The notes: generated by a model from the letters alone, not told the origin. A stretch of DNA of 64,000 nucleotides from Micromonospora sp. Llam0 (GCF_003751085.1 NZ_RJJY01000001.1:186001-250000), one strand, 5' to 3'. Positions 22,889 through 32,175 are shown, counted from the first letter of the stretch. Made by a program: numbers and translations.

Positions 22889-23755
22889 ATGACCGGGTCC
22901 GAGCCTCCGGCGTACAGCTCCGCGGCACGCCCGAGTGCCGCGCGACCGGCGCTGCCCGTGCTGATGTACCACTCGATCTCTTCGGCGGCCCGCGGGCCGT
23001 TGCGGTCGCTCGCCGTCGGACCGACCCGGTTCGCCGAGCAACTCGCCGCGCTCGCCGACGCCGGCTACCGGATGGTCGGCCTCAGCGAGGCGCTCGACCT
23101 GCTCGACGACGCGGCGATCGACCGCAACCGGCCGGCTCCGTCGATGGTCGCGCTCACCTTCGACGACGGGTACGCCGATTTCCTCACCCGGGCGCTGCCG
23201 CTGCTCGACGCCGCGGACGCCCGGGCCACCCTCTACCCGTCGGTCGGGCACCTCGGGCAGTACGCCGACTGGCTGGGCCAGTGGGCCGACGAGTTCGGCC
23301 CGCTGCTGGACTGGACCCAGTTGGACGAGGTGGCCGGGTCGGGCCGGGTCGAGATCGGCTCACACGGTCTGCTGCACCATCCGCTCGACGTCCTGCCGCC
23401 GCAGCGGGCGGTGGACGAGATCATCGTCGCCCGGGACCGTCTCGAGCAGCGGTTCGGCACCCCGGTCCGGTCGTTCTGCTACCCACACGGCTACCACGAC
23501 TGGCGGGTCCGGGCGGCGGTCCGCCGGGCCGGGCACGACAACGCGTGCGAGGTGGGCCGACGGCGGTACCGGCCGGGCGACCGGCGGCTCGCCGTACCCC
23601 GGCTGCTGCCGACCGGTGACCACGACGGCGCCGCGCTGCTCGACCTGGTCCGCACCGGCGGACCCCGGATGGTGCCGCAGGCGAAACGGCTGGCCCAGCC
23701 CGCCTGGCGGTTGACCCGGCGGGTGGCCCGGCGGGCCGGCCGGCAGTTGACGTGA
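22889..23755 (+). CDS. Polysaccharide deacetylase (NodB fold, CE4)
   Basis: 288 residues. LPVLMYHSIS starts the NodB domain; VALTFDDGYADF is motif 1, with the catalytic Asp and metal-binding Asp; EIGSHGLLHHPL is motif 2, with the metal His; SFCYPHGYHDWRV is motif 3. The enzyme removes N- or O-acetyl groups from a polysaccharide such as the exopolymer made by the neighbouring glycosyltransferase operon. No signal peptide is seen, although a cytoplasmic location would be unusual. Its stop overlaps the next start (GTGA), so it is coupled to the GH16 enzyme. Confidence 0.88.
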   Translation: MTGSEPPAYSSAARPSAARPALPVLMYHSISSAARGPLRSLAVGPTRFAEQLAALADAGYRMVGLSEALDLLDDAAIDRNRPAPSMVALTFDDGYADFLTRALPLLDAADARATLYPSVGHLGQYADWLGQWADEFGPLLDWTQLDEVAGSGRVEIGSHGLLHHPLDVLPPQRAVDEIIVARDRLEQRFGTPVRSFCYPHGYHDWRVRAAVRRAGHDNACEVGRRRYRPGDRRLAVPRLLPTGDHDGAALLDLVRTGGPRMVPQAKRLAQPAWRLTRRVARRAGRQLT

Positions 23756-24684
23756 CGGCCCGCCGTCGGTGGCGGCGCGGCGGCCCACTCGCGGTCGCCG
23801 CCGGCCTCGCCGCGCTGGTACTGACCCTCGGTGTGCTGGTCCCGCTGCTGCAGCACCGCGCCAACCAGCCGGACCCGCCCGACCAGACCAGTCAGCCGGA
23901 CCAGCCCGACGGGACAAGTCAGCCGGATTCCGGCGGCGGACCGCCGCCGGCCGGGCCGCCACCCACCGCGGCCGGCGGCGACCGGACGACGAACCCGTCC
24001 GGGATCGCCCTGCCCTCCGGCGATCTGCCCGGCTGGCGGCAGATCTTCGTCGACGATTTCGACGGCACCGAGCTGAGCGACGACTGGTTCGCCTACTCCG
24101 GGCAGCCGGACGGTGATCCGGGCGGCTGGTTCGACCCCGGCCACGTGTCGGTCGGCGCCGGCATGCTCACCATCGGCGGCTGGCGGGAAGCCAGCCGGGA
24201 CAACATCTACGTCACCGGCGGGGTGTCCAACCGGCGGGCGGTGACCCGCAGCTACGGCCGGTACGACATCCGGTTCCGGATGGACCAGGGCACGGGGATC
24301 GCGTACGCGCTGCTGCTCTGGCCGGGCGACAACGTCTACCCGCCGGAGATCGACATCGCCGAGGACAACGGCAAGGGCCGGGACCGGATGTACGGGGTGC
24401 TGCATCCGGTGACCGGCGACCGGATCGGGCACGACGTCGGCGGCGACTTCACCCGCTGGCACACCGCCGGTCTGGAATGGACGCCGGACCGGCTGGTCTA
24501 CACCCTGGACGGTGAGCCGTGGGCGACGATCACCGGCGACCAGGTTCCGGACGAGCCGATGGCGCTGGCTCTGCAGAGCCAGGCGTGGTACTGCGGGCAC
24601 ACCTGGGAGGCCTGCCCGGACGAGACCACACCGGACGTGGTGAACCTGCAGATCGACTGGGTCGCCATTTACGCTCCGGACTGA
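23752..24684 (+). CDS. Membrane-anchored or secreted GH16 glycanase
   Basis: 310 residues. After RRRWRRGG an N-terminal transmembrane or signal anchor (LAVAAGLAALVLTLGVLVPLL) and a Pro/Gly/Asp-rich linker lead to a GH16 domain from about residue 90. The catalytic pattern is E199-I-D201-I-A-E204, and it ends DVVNLQIDWVAIYAPD. GH16 enzymes hydrolyse or transglycosylate beta-1,3/1,4-glucans and galactans. It is coupled to the deacetylase and faces the exopolysaccharide operon, so trimming or processing the exported polymer is plausible. The stop codon is the first base of a 24-bp tandem repeat. Confidence 0.88.
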   Translation: MTARRRWRRGGPLAVAAGLAALVLTLGVLVPLLQHRANQPDPPDQTSQPDQPDGTSQPDSGGGPPPAGPPPTAAGGDRTTNPSGIALPSGDLPGWRQIFVDDFDGTELSDDWFAYSGQPDGDPGGWFDPGHVSVGAGMLTIGGWREASRDNIYVTGGVSNRRAVTRSYGRYDIRFRMDQGTGIAYALLLWPGDNVYPPEIDIAEDNGKGRDRMYGVLHPVTGDRIGHDVGGDFTRWHTAGLEWTPDRLVYTLDGEPWATITGDQVPDEPMALALQSQAWYCGHTWEACPDETTPDVVNLQIDWVAIYAPD

Positions 24685-24753
24685 CGTCCGGCGGAGCATC
24701 CCGCCTGACGTCCGGCGGAGCATCCCGCCTGACGTCCGGCGGAGCATCCGGCC
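24682..24753. repeat. Three tandem 24-bp units
   Basis: TGACGTCCGGCGGAGCATCC plus four bases repeats three times without spacers (24682, 24706, 24730), the third with one changed base. The first unit begins with the GH16 stop codon, and each unit carries a stop in that frame. It lies between two convergent genes. Confidence 0.85.
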
Positions 24754-24763
24754 GGACGGCCCG

Positions 24764-27181
24764 TCACCCGGCGTACCGGTAGACGGTGACGTCGTCGCTG
24801 CGTTGGAAGACCGACCAGCCGTCCCGGCCGTCGAGCAACCGTTCCAGACGGTCCAACGAGCCGGGCGGGAAGTAGCCGAAGTAGTCGGACTGCCGCCGCA
24901 TCCCGTCGCTGACCACCAGGTACGCCGGGTCGCCGGTGAACGAGCCGAGGAACTCCTCGATCGCCGGCAGGTGCTCGCCGTCCAGCGCCGCGCCGCGCAG
25001 CTGCGCACCGACCACCAGGTCCGGCTCGCCGGCCGGCACGTCGGTGTTGAATCCCGGGTACGCCGCAGTCAGCCGGCTGGGGAAGTTGGACGTGGCGACC
25101 GCGATGGTGGCACCCGGCTCGGCGGTCGCGTACAGCTGGCGGGCGGCGGCCACCTCGTCGGCGGTCTGCCGGTCCACGGCCAGCTGCCCGTGCCGACCCT
25201 GCACCGTACCGAGGGCGAAGCCGCCGAGCGCCACGGCCACCGCCACCGCCGCGACCGGCCCCAGCCACCACCGCCGACGCCGACGCCGGCCAACCTGATG
25301 CTGGTCGGCGCGGTCGAGACGTCGGTCGGCGCGGTCAAGACGTCGGTCGGCCCGGTCGACCACCGCGCGGGCGATCAGGAAAGCGCACCACGGCGCGGAG
25401 AACAGGAACACCCGGTAGATCGCCTCGCCGCCGTAGCTCTGCGCCGCGAGCAGGACGAACGGCGTGGCGGCCAGCAGCGCCGGCACCAGCACGGTGCGCA
25501 GCCGGCGACGGTACGCCAGCACCGCCAGCACGGTCAGCGCCCAGACGGTCAGCGCGAGCGTACGGACCACGATCGCCGAGAACGCCTGCCCGGTCGAACC
25601 CCAGCTCTCGGCGTTGCCGGCGGCGTTGGAGAAGATGTCGAACCCGTCGAAGACGCCGAACGCCGCCGACACGAACCCGAACCGGGGCAGCAGGTAGCCG
25701 AGCACGACCGCGCCCATCGCCAGCGGCAGCCAGCGGGGCCGGACCAGCCGCAGCGCGGCCAGCACGGCCACCTGCGCCACGACCAGGTACGGCGACAGCT
25801 GGTGGGCGGCGGTGAGCACGGCCAGCAGCGCCAGCGCAGCCCCTGTCGCCCAGCCCCTGACCCGGCGGTCCGGTCCGGCGCGGCGGTCCGATGCGCTGGC
25901 ACCGGCCGGCGAGCGCAGCCAGGTCAGCACGATCAGCAGCACCCCGAGGCTGAGCAGGAAACCGAACGCCTGCGGGGACAGGTAGTCCTCTTCCACCCAG
26001 TTGATCGCGAAAAACCCGAACACGGTCAGGTACGCCACCCGCCGGTCGTCGGCGAGGGTACGGGCGATGGCGTACAGCACCGGGGCGGCGGCCAGGTTGA
26101 AGAAAACCGGTGACCAGTCGGCCAGCGTGGCCGGCGCGATGCCACCGGCCGCGCCGAGCTGAGCGGCACCGGCGAACAGCGCCGGCCACTGCTGGTAGAT
26201 GTCGGTCGCCGCGTCGACCGGGTTGCCCGCCGCGATGAGGTCGATCACCCCGAGGTGCTTGTACGTCCAGGCGTACTGCGGCTGGTCGAGCAGCAGCGGG
26301 GTGGTGCCGTGCAGCAGCACGACCAGCAGCACCAGGTAGCCGGCGACGGCCAGCCCGCGCCCGGTCGCCCGGTCGGGCGCGGTCGTCCGGTCGGGCGTGA
26401 TAGGCCGGTCGGCGACTGGCCGCAGCCCGGCCAGCGCGGCGACGAAGCCGGCGACGGTGAGCGCCAGCGCGGCCAGGAAGAACGGACTGACGGTGCCCAG
26501 CAGCCCGAAACCGCCCACCTCCGTCACATCTGTGCGGGACACCGCGATCCACCACAGCGCCAACGCCGCACCGATCACTACGGCATGCGCCAGCAGCGGC
26601 CACCAGGCGACAGCCGGCCGCCCGGCGAGGGTCGGCCGCCCGGCGAGGGTCGACCGTCGGACCGGCCCGGGGCGGGAACCGAGGCCGTGGCCCGCTCGCG
26701 CGGCCCGGAGCAGGCCGGCGGCGCTGACGGCCGCCACCGCCACCGCCATCGCGCCGACGGCCAGCCTGGGCTGCCACCAGCCGACCCAGACCGCTCCGGT
26801 GGCCACGGCCGCGTACCCGGCCAGGCTGGCCAGCACGGTCGTCGCCCACCGGGTCGCCGCCGGCCGGACGGTCAGGTGGCTGAGCAGCGCGGCACCGGGG
26901 CCCAGGGCGGCGAACGCGACCGCGGTCGGGGCCTGCCACGGGGTGCCGGCGGCCAGGCCGAGCAGCGCCAGGACCGCGACGATCAGACCGGTGCACGCCT
27001 GACCGGTCCGGCCGGCACGCGGGTCGGGCGCGGTGTCGGCGGCTGGCCCGGTGTCGCCGGCCGTCGCGGTGTCGCCACGCCGGCCGGCGGCACCGGCCGG
27101 GGTGGTCTCGGCAGCCGGGGCGGCCGGCACGGCCGCTGGCTCGGGGAACGGGCGGACGGGACGCAGGGCGAGATCGGTCAT
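24764..27181 (-). CDS. Large polytopic membrane protein of the exopolysaccharide operon
   Basis: 805 residues from ATG 27181; the frame further upstream belongs to another gene. After a Pro/Ala-rich cytoplasmic N-terminus there are about 13-15 hydrophobic segments, with a glycosyltransferase-like middle (LLLDQPQYAWTYKHLGVIDLIAAGNPVDAATDIYQQWPALF, NWVEEDYLSPQAFGFLL) and a C-terminal extracytoplasmic domain. It may be a GT-C-type glycosyltransferase or polymerase; no exact family is certain. Short tandem repeats lie inside (LAGRP and DRADRRL). The start overlaps the stop of the flippase gene (ATGA). Confidence 0.7.
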   Translation of the reverse strand: MTDLALRPVRPFPEPAAVPAAPAAETTPAGAAGRRGDTATAGDTGPAADTAPDPRAGRTGQACTGLIVAVLALLGLAAGTPWQAPTAVAFAALGPGAALLSHLTVRPAATRWATTVLASLAGYAAVATGAVWVGWWQPRLAVGAMAVAVAAVSAAGLLRAARAGHGLGSRPGPVRRSTLAGRPTLAGRPAVAWWPLLAHAVVIGAALALWWIAVSRTDVTEVGGFGLLGTVSPFFLAALALTVAGFVAALAGLRPVADRPITPDRTTAPDRATGRGLAVAGYLVLLVVLLHGTTPLLLDQPQYAWTYKHLGVIDLIAAGNPVDAATDIYQQWPALFAGAAQLGAAGGIAPATLADWSPVFFNLAAAPVLYAIARTLADDRRVAYLTVFGFFAINWVEEDYLSPQAFGFLLSLGVLLIVLTWLRSPAGASASDRRAGPDRRVRGWATGAALALLAVLTAAHQLSPYLVVAQVAVLAALRLVRPRWLPLAMGAVVLGYLLPRFGFVSAAFGVFDGFDIFSNAAGNAESWGSTGQAFSAIVVRTLALTVWALTVLAVLAYRRRLRTVLVPALLAATPFVLLAAQSYGGEAIYRVFLFSAPWCAFLIARAVVDRADRRLDRADRRLDRADQHQVGRRRRRRWWLGPVAAVAVAVALGGFALGTVQGRHGQLAVDRQTADEVAAARQLYATAEPGATIAVATSNFPSRLTAAYPGFNTDVPAGEPDLVVGAQLRGAALDGEHLPAIEEFLGSFTGDPAYLVVSDGMRRQSDYFGYFPPGSLDRLERLLDGRDGWSVFQRSDDVTVYRYAG

Positions 27182-28554
27182 CCGGCACCTCCGGTGTCGG
27201 CGGTAACGGTCTCGGACTCGGCGGTACGTCGGGCCCAGGCCGGGGCGTTCGTCGCGTCGCCGGTGGCCCGGTAGCGGCGGATCAGCCCGGGAAGCAGCAC
27301 GATCGCGACCGCGGCCTGTGCCATACACAGCGCGGCGGCCGGCGCGATGATTCCGACCCGGGGCAACCCGACCCAACTGACCAGCAGGAACGCGGCGATG
27401 CCGATCGACTGGACGGTCACCACCGGCCACATCCGCTTCTCCATCATCGCGAATGCGCAGTAGAGCAGGATCACCCCGGTGAACGGCAGCGACAGCCCGA
27501 TCAGCCGCAGCGTGTCGGCGCCCTCGGCGGCGTACTGCCCGCCGAGCAGCCGCAGCAGCGGCCCGGCCGCCCCGGCGAGCACGGCCGCACCCGGCAGCAC
27601 CACCGCCGCGACCAGCAGGACCGCCCGGTCGACGTGTGCCCGGGCCGCCGTCGCGTCGCTGGACGCGGTGACCACGAACGAGGTGACGACGTTCCACAGC
27701 AGAGTGCTACCGGCCACCCCGATCACCCACGGAATGTAGAAGTAGGCGCTGGCGGTGGCGCCCAGCACGCTGGCCACCAGCACCGGCGGCAGGTACGCGA
27801 CGGCGTTGGTGAGCAGCCCGTTGACGTACTCGGCGGAGGCGAAGCCGAGCAGTTCCCGCCGGGCCGGGGCGGGGGCCGCCGGTGCGGTGCGGGCGTGTGC
27901 CGGGGCGAGCCGGGCCAGCACCCACCAGTTGACCCCGAGCATGGTCGCCAGCATCGGCACCGACCAGGCGACCAGCATGCCGTCGCCGGCGGCGGTGCCG
28001 GCCAGCAGCGGCAGCAGCGCCACCTTGGCGGTGGACGCGATCACGTTCTTCGCCGGTACGCTGCCGGCCCGCCGCAGCGCGGTGAGCACTCCGTCGGTGA
28101 TGAAGAAGATCGCCGTGCCGACCACGGCGGCGACGAAGAACAGCCGCTGCGTCGGTGCCGGGCCGATGATGCCGGTGCCCATGCCGAGGGCCAGGAACCC
28201 GCCGCTGAGCAGCAGTGACATCGCCGCTGACGCGGCGTATCCGGCGAGCACCAGCCGGCGGGTGTGCCGACCTGCACCGGGCAGGAACCGGGCGTACAGG
28301 TTGATCAGGTTGAGCTGGGCGAGCCCGGCCAGCAGCGTCATCGCCGACACCGCCGCCGACGCCCGCCCGACCGCCTCCGGCGCGAACCAGCGGGCGGCCA
28401 CCACCCAGAACACGAACCCCAGCGCGGCGCTGGCCACCGTGGAGGTCATCAGCGCCGCCGCGCTGCGCAGCAGCGCCGGCCGGCGGACCACCACCACCAC
28501 CACCACCACCACCACCGCCGCCGCCGGTGGGACGGTGGTGCCCGCGGCGGTCAC
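27178..28554 (-). CDS. Polysaccharide flippase (MOP/Wzx-like)
   Basis: 458 residues, about 12-14 transmembrane helices, with the N-terminal LLRSAAALMTSTVASAALGFVFWVVAARWFAPEAVGRASAAVSA motif of oligosaccharide flippases. It would move lipid-linked repeat units across the membrane. A run of Val codons near residue 14 (AAVVVVVVVVVVRRP) comes from an (ACC)n microsatellite at about 28490-28516 on the plus strand. GTG 28554 overlaps the stop of the glycosyltransferase gene. Operon order: GT, GT, GT, flippase, large membrane protein. Confidence 0.82.
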   Translation of the reverse strand: MTAAGTTVPPAAAVVVVVVVVVVRRPALLRSAAALMTSTVASAALGFVFWVVAARWFAPEAVGRASAAVSAMTLLAGLAQLNLINLYARFLPGAGRHTRRLVLAGYAASAAMSLLLSGGFLALGMGTGIIGPAPTQRLFFVAAVVGTAIFFITDGVLTALRRAGSVPAKNVIASTAKVALLPLLAGTAAGDGMLVAWSVPMLATMLGVNWWVLARLAPAHARTAPAAPAPARRELLGFASAEYVNGLLTNAVAYLPPVLVASVLGATASAYFYIPWVIGVAGSTLLWNVVTSFVVTASSDATAARAHVDRAVLLVAAVVLPGAAVLAGAAGPLLRLLGGQYAAEGADTLRLIGLSLPFTGVILLYCAFAMMEKRMWPVVTVQSIGIAAFLLVSWVGLPRVGIIAPAAALCMAQAAVAIVLLPGLIRRYRATGDATNAPAWARRTAESETVTADTGGAG

Positions 28555-29843
28555 GGCCAGCCCCGCATCCGACGGCGCAGCCGCCGGTCGGCCATCCGGC
28601 TGCGCAGGTACGCGACCGGCCCGGCGAGCAGCCCGCGCCGGTTGGCGCCGACCAGCTCGCGGGGGAAGTCGTCGCGCAGCCCGGCCAGCCGCTGCCCGCC
28701 ACCGCCGCCGAACGTGTCGCGCAGCGCGGTCGGGGCCAGCCGCAGCAGCGGCCCGAGCAGCCGCGGTTCGCGCAGCAGCAGGCTGGTGTAGGCGGCGGTC
28801 AGCCCGGTGCCGTAGCCGACCAGCTGGTTGCGCAGCCCGGTGAGGTCACGGCGGTGGTGGTGCCAGACCAGGGCGCTGGGCTGGTAGGCGACGGTGCCGT
28901 CGGCGACCAGCACCTGCATCAGGGCCAGAGTGTCCTCGGAGCCCATCGCCGGGGTGCCGGCACCGAGCGCGGTGTCGAAGCCGCCGATGCGCTCCAGCAC
29001 ACCGGGCCGGAAGGCCATGTTGCCGCCGGCGCCGAACGGCGGCAGCGGGTAGAGCGGGCTCTGCCGGTGTGCGGTGGCCGGGGAGAACACGTCCGGTGTA
29101 AAGCCACGACCCTTGCTGTGCCCGCCGTACTGCTCGAACCACAGCTGCGGGTCAGTGGCCAGCTCGGCCGGCACGATGGCCCCGGTGACCGCGTCGGCCT
29201 GCGGGTGGTCGGCCAGGGCGCGGGCGATCTCGGCGAGCCAGTGCGGGTCGGCCACCTCGTCGTCGTCGATCCAGGCGACGATCTCGCCGATGGTGGCGCG
29301 TAGCGCCCGGTTGCGGGCGTGCGACAGGCCGGGCCGGGGTTCGCGGACGTAGTCGACCGGTGCTCCGTGGCCGTCGGCGGCCCGGGCGACCACCCGGACG
29401 GTGGCGTCGCTGACCGGCGCGTTGTCCACCACCAGCACCCGGAACCGGGGGTACTGCTGGGCGAGCACGCTGTCCAGGGTGCGGGCCAGCCCGGCGGGCC
29501 GTTCCCGGGTGCAGACGACCACGGTGATGTGCGGCGCGTCGTCGAGCACCTCGGCCCGCCGGGTCAGGTAGCCGGGTTCGGGCCGGTCGGCGGGGGGGAT
29601 CTCCCGGTCGACGGCGGCGGCGAGGTCCGCGGCGGTCAGCCCGTGCGGCGGTACGTCGAGCAGCAGCGCGCCGATCGGCTGGGTGAACTGCCGGACCAGC
29701 AGCCAGGCGCGTTCCACCCGGCGGCCGGCCGGGTCGGTCCCGGGGACGTCGGGGAGCCGGTCGGTGATTTCCAGGTCGATGACGGTGGCCGGGATCCGGT
29801 CCGCGGTGCCGGCCGGGAAGTGCACGGAGGTACGCGGGTTCAT
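28551..29843 (-). CDS. Family 2 glycosyltransferase (operon copy 3)
   Basis: 430 residues from ATG 29843, overlapping the upstream gene's stop by 4 bp. An N-terminal domain of about 105 residues precedes the GT-A fold: ITVVVCTRERPAGLARTLDSVLAQQYP, EIVAWIDDDEVADPHWL with the metal-binding DDD, and FRPGVLERIGGFDTAL. It probably adds a sugar to the exopolysaccharide repeat unit. The extra N-terminal domain is not recognised. Confidence 0.88.
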   Translation of the reverse strand: MNPRTSVHFPAGTADRIPATVIDLEITDRLPDVPGTDPAGRRVERAWLLVRQFTQPIGALLLDVPPHGLTAADLAAAVDREIPPADRPEPGYLTRRAEVLDDAPHITVVVCTRERPAGLARTLDSVLAQQYPRFRVLVVDNAPVSDATVRVVARAADGHGAPVDYVREPRPGLSHARNRALRATIGEIVAWIDDDEVADPHWLAEIARALADHPQADAVTGAIVPAELATDPQLWFEQYGGHSKGRGFTPDVFSPATAHRQSPLYPLPPFGAGGNMAFRPGVLERIGGFDTALGAGTPAMGSEDTLALMQVLVADGTVAYQPSALVWHHHRRDLTGLRNQLVGYGTGLTAAYTSLLLREPRLLGPLLRLAPTALRDTFGGGGGQRLAGLRDDFPRELVGANRRGLLAGPVAYLRSRMADRRLRRRMRGWP

Positions 29844-30802
29844 GGGGCGGCTCCGATCGGTGGGGGTGGGGACGGAGTCTGGGTGGTGCGGCCGGCGAGT
29901 TCGGTCAGTGCGCCGGTGGCCGCTGCGGCGGTGCCGGCGAGGATGGCGCCGGCCCGGGCGGCGTGCCGGTGGCCGCGTCCGCGCAGGGCCGCGCCGATCT
30001 CCCGGCGCAGCGCGGCGGGCAGCGTACGGCGCAGGTAGTCCTGCTCGGCGCCGAGGCTGGGCGCGCCGTCGAGCAGCCCGGCCATCATGATCTTGCCGCG
30101 GCCTTCGGCGTGGCAGCGGCGCAGGAAGTAGCGGAAGGTGCTGTGCCTGACGGGTACGCCGTGCGAGATGACCGCCTGCGGCACGTACCACCACTGCCCG
30201 CCGGTGACCGCGGCCATCCGCAGGCAGAGTTCGGTGTCCTCGGGCCGTGCCCGGTTGCCGACCTTGCCGAAGCCGGTGCGGAAGCCGCCGGCGGCGAGGA
30301 ACGCGTCGCGGCGTACCGCCATGCTGGCCGACCAGACGTTACGCACCGGTCCGGGCCGGACCGGCTGGCCGGCGTACGAGCCGCCGACCGCCCACCGGAA
30401 CTCGGCGGGGAACCAGCCGGGCTGGTGCCGTTCCCAGGCGGGTTCGATGGCGCCGCCGGCCCCGACCACCTTGGGGTCGGCGAAGGCGGCGACCAGTCCG
30501 GCCAGCCAGCCTGGGTGGGCGACGACGTCGTCGTCGAGGAACACCACCAGGTCGCTGCCGGCGTGCCGGGCACCGGTGTTGCGGTTGCCGGAGACACCCC
30601 GCTGGTACGCGTTGCCGAGCACGGTCACCGCAGGCAGTTCCCGGCGGATCCGGTCGGCGAGCGCCGGGTGGTGGTCGACCACGACGATGATCTCGGCCGG
30701 GGCGAGGTCCTGCCGGCGGACGGACTCGACGGCGGTCCGCAGCCCGGCGAGCCGGTCCGGGTGGTGGGTCGGTACCACCACGCTGACGGTTGGTCGACGC
30801 AT
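29840..30802 (-). CDS. Family 2 glycosyltransferase (operon copy 2)
   Basis: 320 residues with a GT-A fold: TVSVVVPTHHPDRLAGLRTAVESV, NRNTGARHAGSDLVVFLDDDVVAHPGW with the DDD metal site, and GKVGNRARPEDTELCLRMA. A hydrophobic stretch near the C-terminus (AGAILAGTAAAATGAL) may touch the membrane. Four bp after it comes copy 3; copy 1 ends 3 bp upstream. Exopolysaccharide synthesis is the likely pathway. Confidence 0.88.
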   Translation of the reverse strand: MRRPTVSVVVPTHHPDRLAGLRTAVESVRRQDLAPAEIIVVVDHHPALADRIRRELPAVTVLGNAYQRGVSGNRNTGARHAGSDLVVFLDDDVVAHPGWLAGLVAAFADPKVVGAGGAIEPAWERHQPGWFPAEFRWAVGGSYAGQPVRPGPVRNVWSASMAVRRDAFLAAGGFRTGFGKVGNRARPEDTELCLRMAAVTGGQWWYVPQAVISHGVPVRHSTFRYFLRRCHAEGRGKIMMAGLLDGAPSLGAEQDYLRRTLPAALRREIGAALRGRGHRHAARAGAILAGTAAAATGALTELAGRTTQTPSPPPPIGAAP

Positions 30803-30805
30803 CGC

Positions 30806-31693
30806 TCAGCCCTCCTCGACGGTCACCGGTACGGCGGCGGTCTGCTGCCGGCGGTGCTGCCGGCGGGTCCGGCGCAGTCGGCGTTCGCGGCCGAACTCAC
30901 TGAGGATGGTGCGCAGCACCCGGGTGCCGTCGCGCACCGTGTCGAGGTTGCTCTCGCCGTGGATCCGCAGGTGCTCGATGCTCGGCACCTCGGTGATCCG
31001 CAGCCCGTGGGCGGCGACCCGTACGTTGATCAACGTTTCGATCTCGAAGCCGTCGCCCCACAGCTTGCCGCCGTCGGCGGGCCGGGGGGTGGTCGGGTCC
31101 GGCAGGTCCAGCGTCGGGACCACCCGCCGCCAGAAGGCGTTGTAGCCGTAGCACAGGTCGGTGAACCGGGTGCCGAACAGCAGGTTGACCATGCCGTTGA
31201 GGCCTTCGTTGCCGAGCCGGCGCAGCGGGGTGATGTCGTGGCTGCCGCCACCGGCGCGGAAGCGGGAACCCTTGGCGAAGTCGGCACCGGCGAGCAGCGC
31301 GGCGACGAAGCGCGGGATCTCGGCCGGGTCGGTCGACCCGTCGGCGTCGATCATCACCACGATGTCGCTGGTAGCGGCGGCGAAACCGCAGGCGAGGGCG
31401 TTGCCCTTGCCGGTACGGGTCTGCTGGACGATCCGCACCGCCGGCCAGAGTTCCCGTGCGACCTGCACCGTACGGTCGACCGAGCCGCCGTCGACGACGA
31501 TGACCTCGTCGACGTCGCGGGGGAGCCGGGCGAAGACGTGCGGCAGGTTCCGCTCTTCGTTGATGGTGGGGATGACGACGGTCACCGACGGCAGGTGCGG
31601 GCCGGGCCGGGTCGTCGGCGGGGCCGGGTGCGGCGGGGTCGGGTGCGGCGTCGGCGGGGTCGGGTGCACGCGGGTGTTGGCGAAGACGGACAT
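30806..31693 (-). CDS. Family 2 glycosyltransferase (operon copy 1), DPM/GtrB-like
   Basis: 295 residues from ATG 31693, with GGAGG upstream. A Pro/His-rich leader (HPTPPTPHPTPPHP) is followed by a polyprenyl-phosphate-type GT2: VTVVIPTINEERNLPHVFARLP, DIVVMIDADGSTDPAEIPRF with the DxDGS motif, and FAKGSRFRAGGGSHDITPLRRLGN. There is no C-terminal helix pair. It is the first gene of the minus-strand operon and may charge a lipid carrier with a sugar. Confidence 0.88.
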   Translation of the reverse strand: MSVFANTRVHPTPPTPHPTPPHPAPPTTRPGPHLPSVTVVIPTINEERNLPHVFARLPRDVDEVIVVDGGSVDRTVQVARELWPAVRIVQQTRTGKGNALACGFAAATSDIVVMIDADGSTDPAEIPRFVAALLAGADFAKGSRFRAGGGSHDITPLRRLGNEGLNGMVNLLFGTRFTDLCYGYNAFWRRVVPTLDLPDPTTPRPADGGKLWGDGFEIETLINVRVAAHGLRITEVPSIEHLRIHGESNLDTVRDGTRVLRTILSEFGRERRLRRTRRQHRRQQTAAVPVTVEEG

Positions 31694-32175
31694 GCCGGTG
31701 TCCTCCGGGGGGTGGGGGAGGGTGCGGGACACCAGGCGACGCGGGGCCGTTCGCGAGCCGCCCGGACTGACTAGCGGTCCATCACCGGGGGTCAACAACC
31801 TGATATGCCGGTTATTTCGGGCGCCGCGCGGGTCAGTGGGCTGGGTCACATCCGCCGTTGCGTGGTCGCTCCGACCAGGGCCGGCATCAGGTGATGCCGG
31901 GCGTGCGCGCTGAGCCGCGCCGGGCGGGGACCGGGTGGGGGATCGTCACCGGCAGGTTTCCGGGCGGTTGCGGTGGGAGCGTTCCCATGACATGATAATG
32001 ATCGATTGGCGCTGCGGAGCCAGCCAAGCACACCTGTTCGCCGAGGGCAACCGGATCTTCCGGACCGGCGATCCGACCGCCGAGTCGTCCGTCCGACGAC
32101 AGGTGGTGCACCGACCTCACCAGGGTCCCGGCCGATGCGCCGGTGACCAGTTATGTCGCGAGGAGACAACTCCGC
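31694..32175. promoter_or_regulatory. Divergent control region between the glycosyltransferase operon and the cellulase
   Basis: 482 bp with no convincing gene. It contains the CebR-like box (31974-31987), an AT-rich patch CATGATAATGATCG just after it that may hold the cellulase promoter, and the ribosome site AGGAG before 32176. Confidence 0.6.
31974..31987. promoter_or_regulatory. CebR-like operator
   Basis: TGGGAGCGTTCCCA differs by one base from the 14-bp consensus TGGGAGCGCTCCCA known for the cellobiose/cellotriose-sensing LacI-family repressor CebR of Streptomyces and relatives. It lies 188 bp upstream of the GH6 cellulase start. No cebR gene is in the window. Confidence 0.7.

Noticed and set aside
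24682..24753. The three direct repeats as a CRISPR array.
   Set aside because: No spacers between units and no cas genes in the window.
28485..28520. Microsatellite-driven phase variation of the flippase.
   Set aside because: The unit is three bases, so slippage cannot switch the frame.
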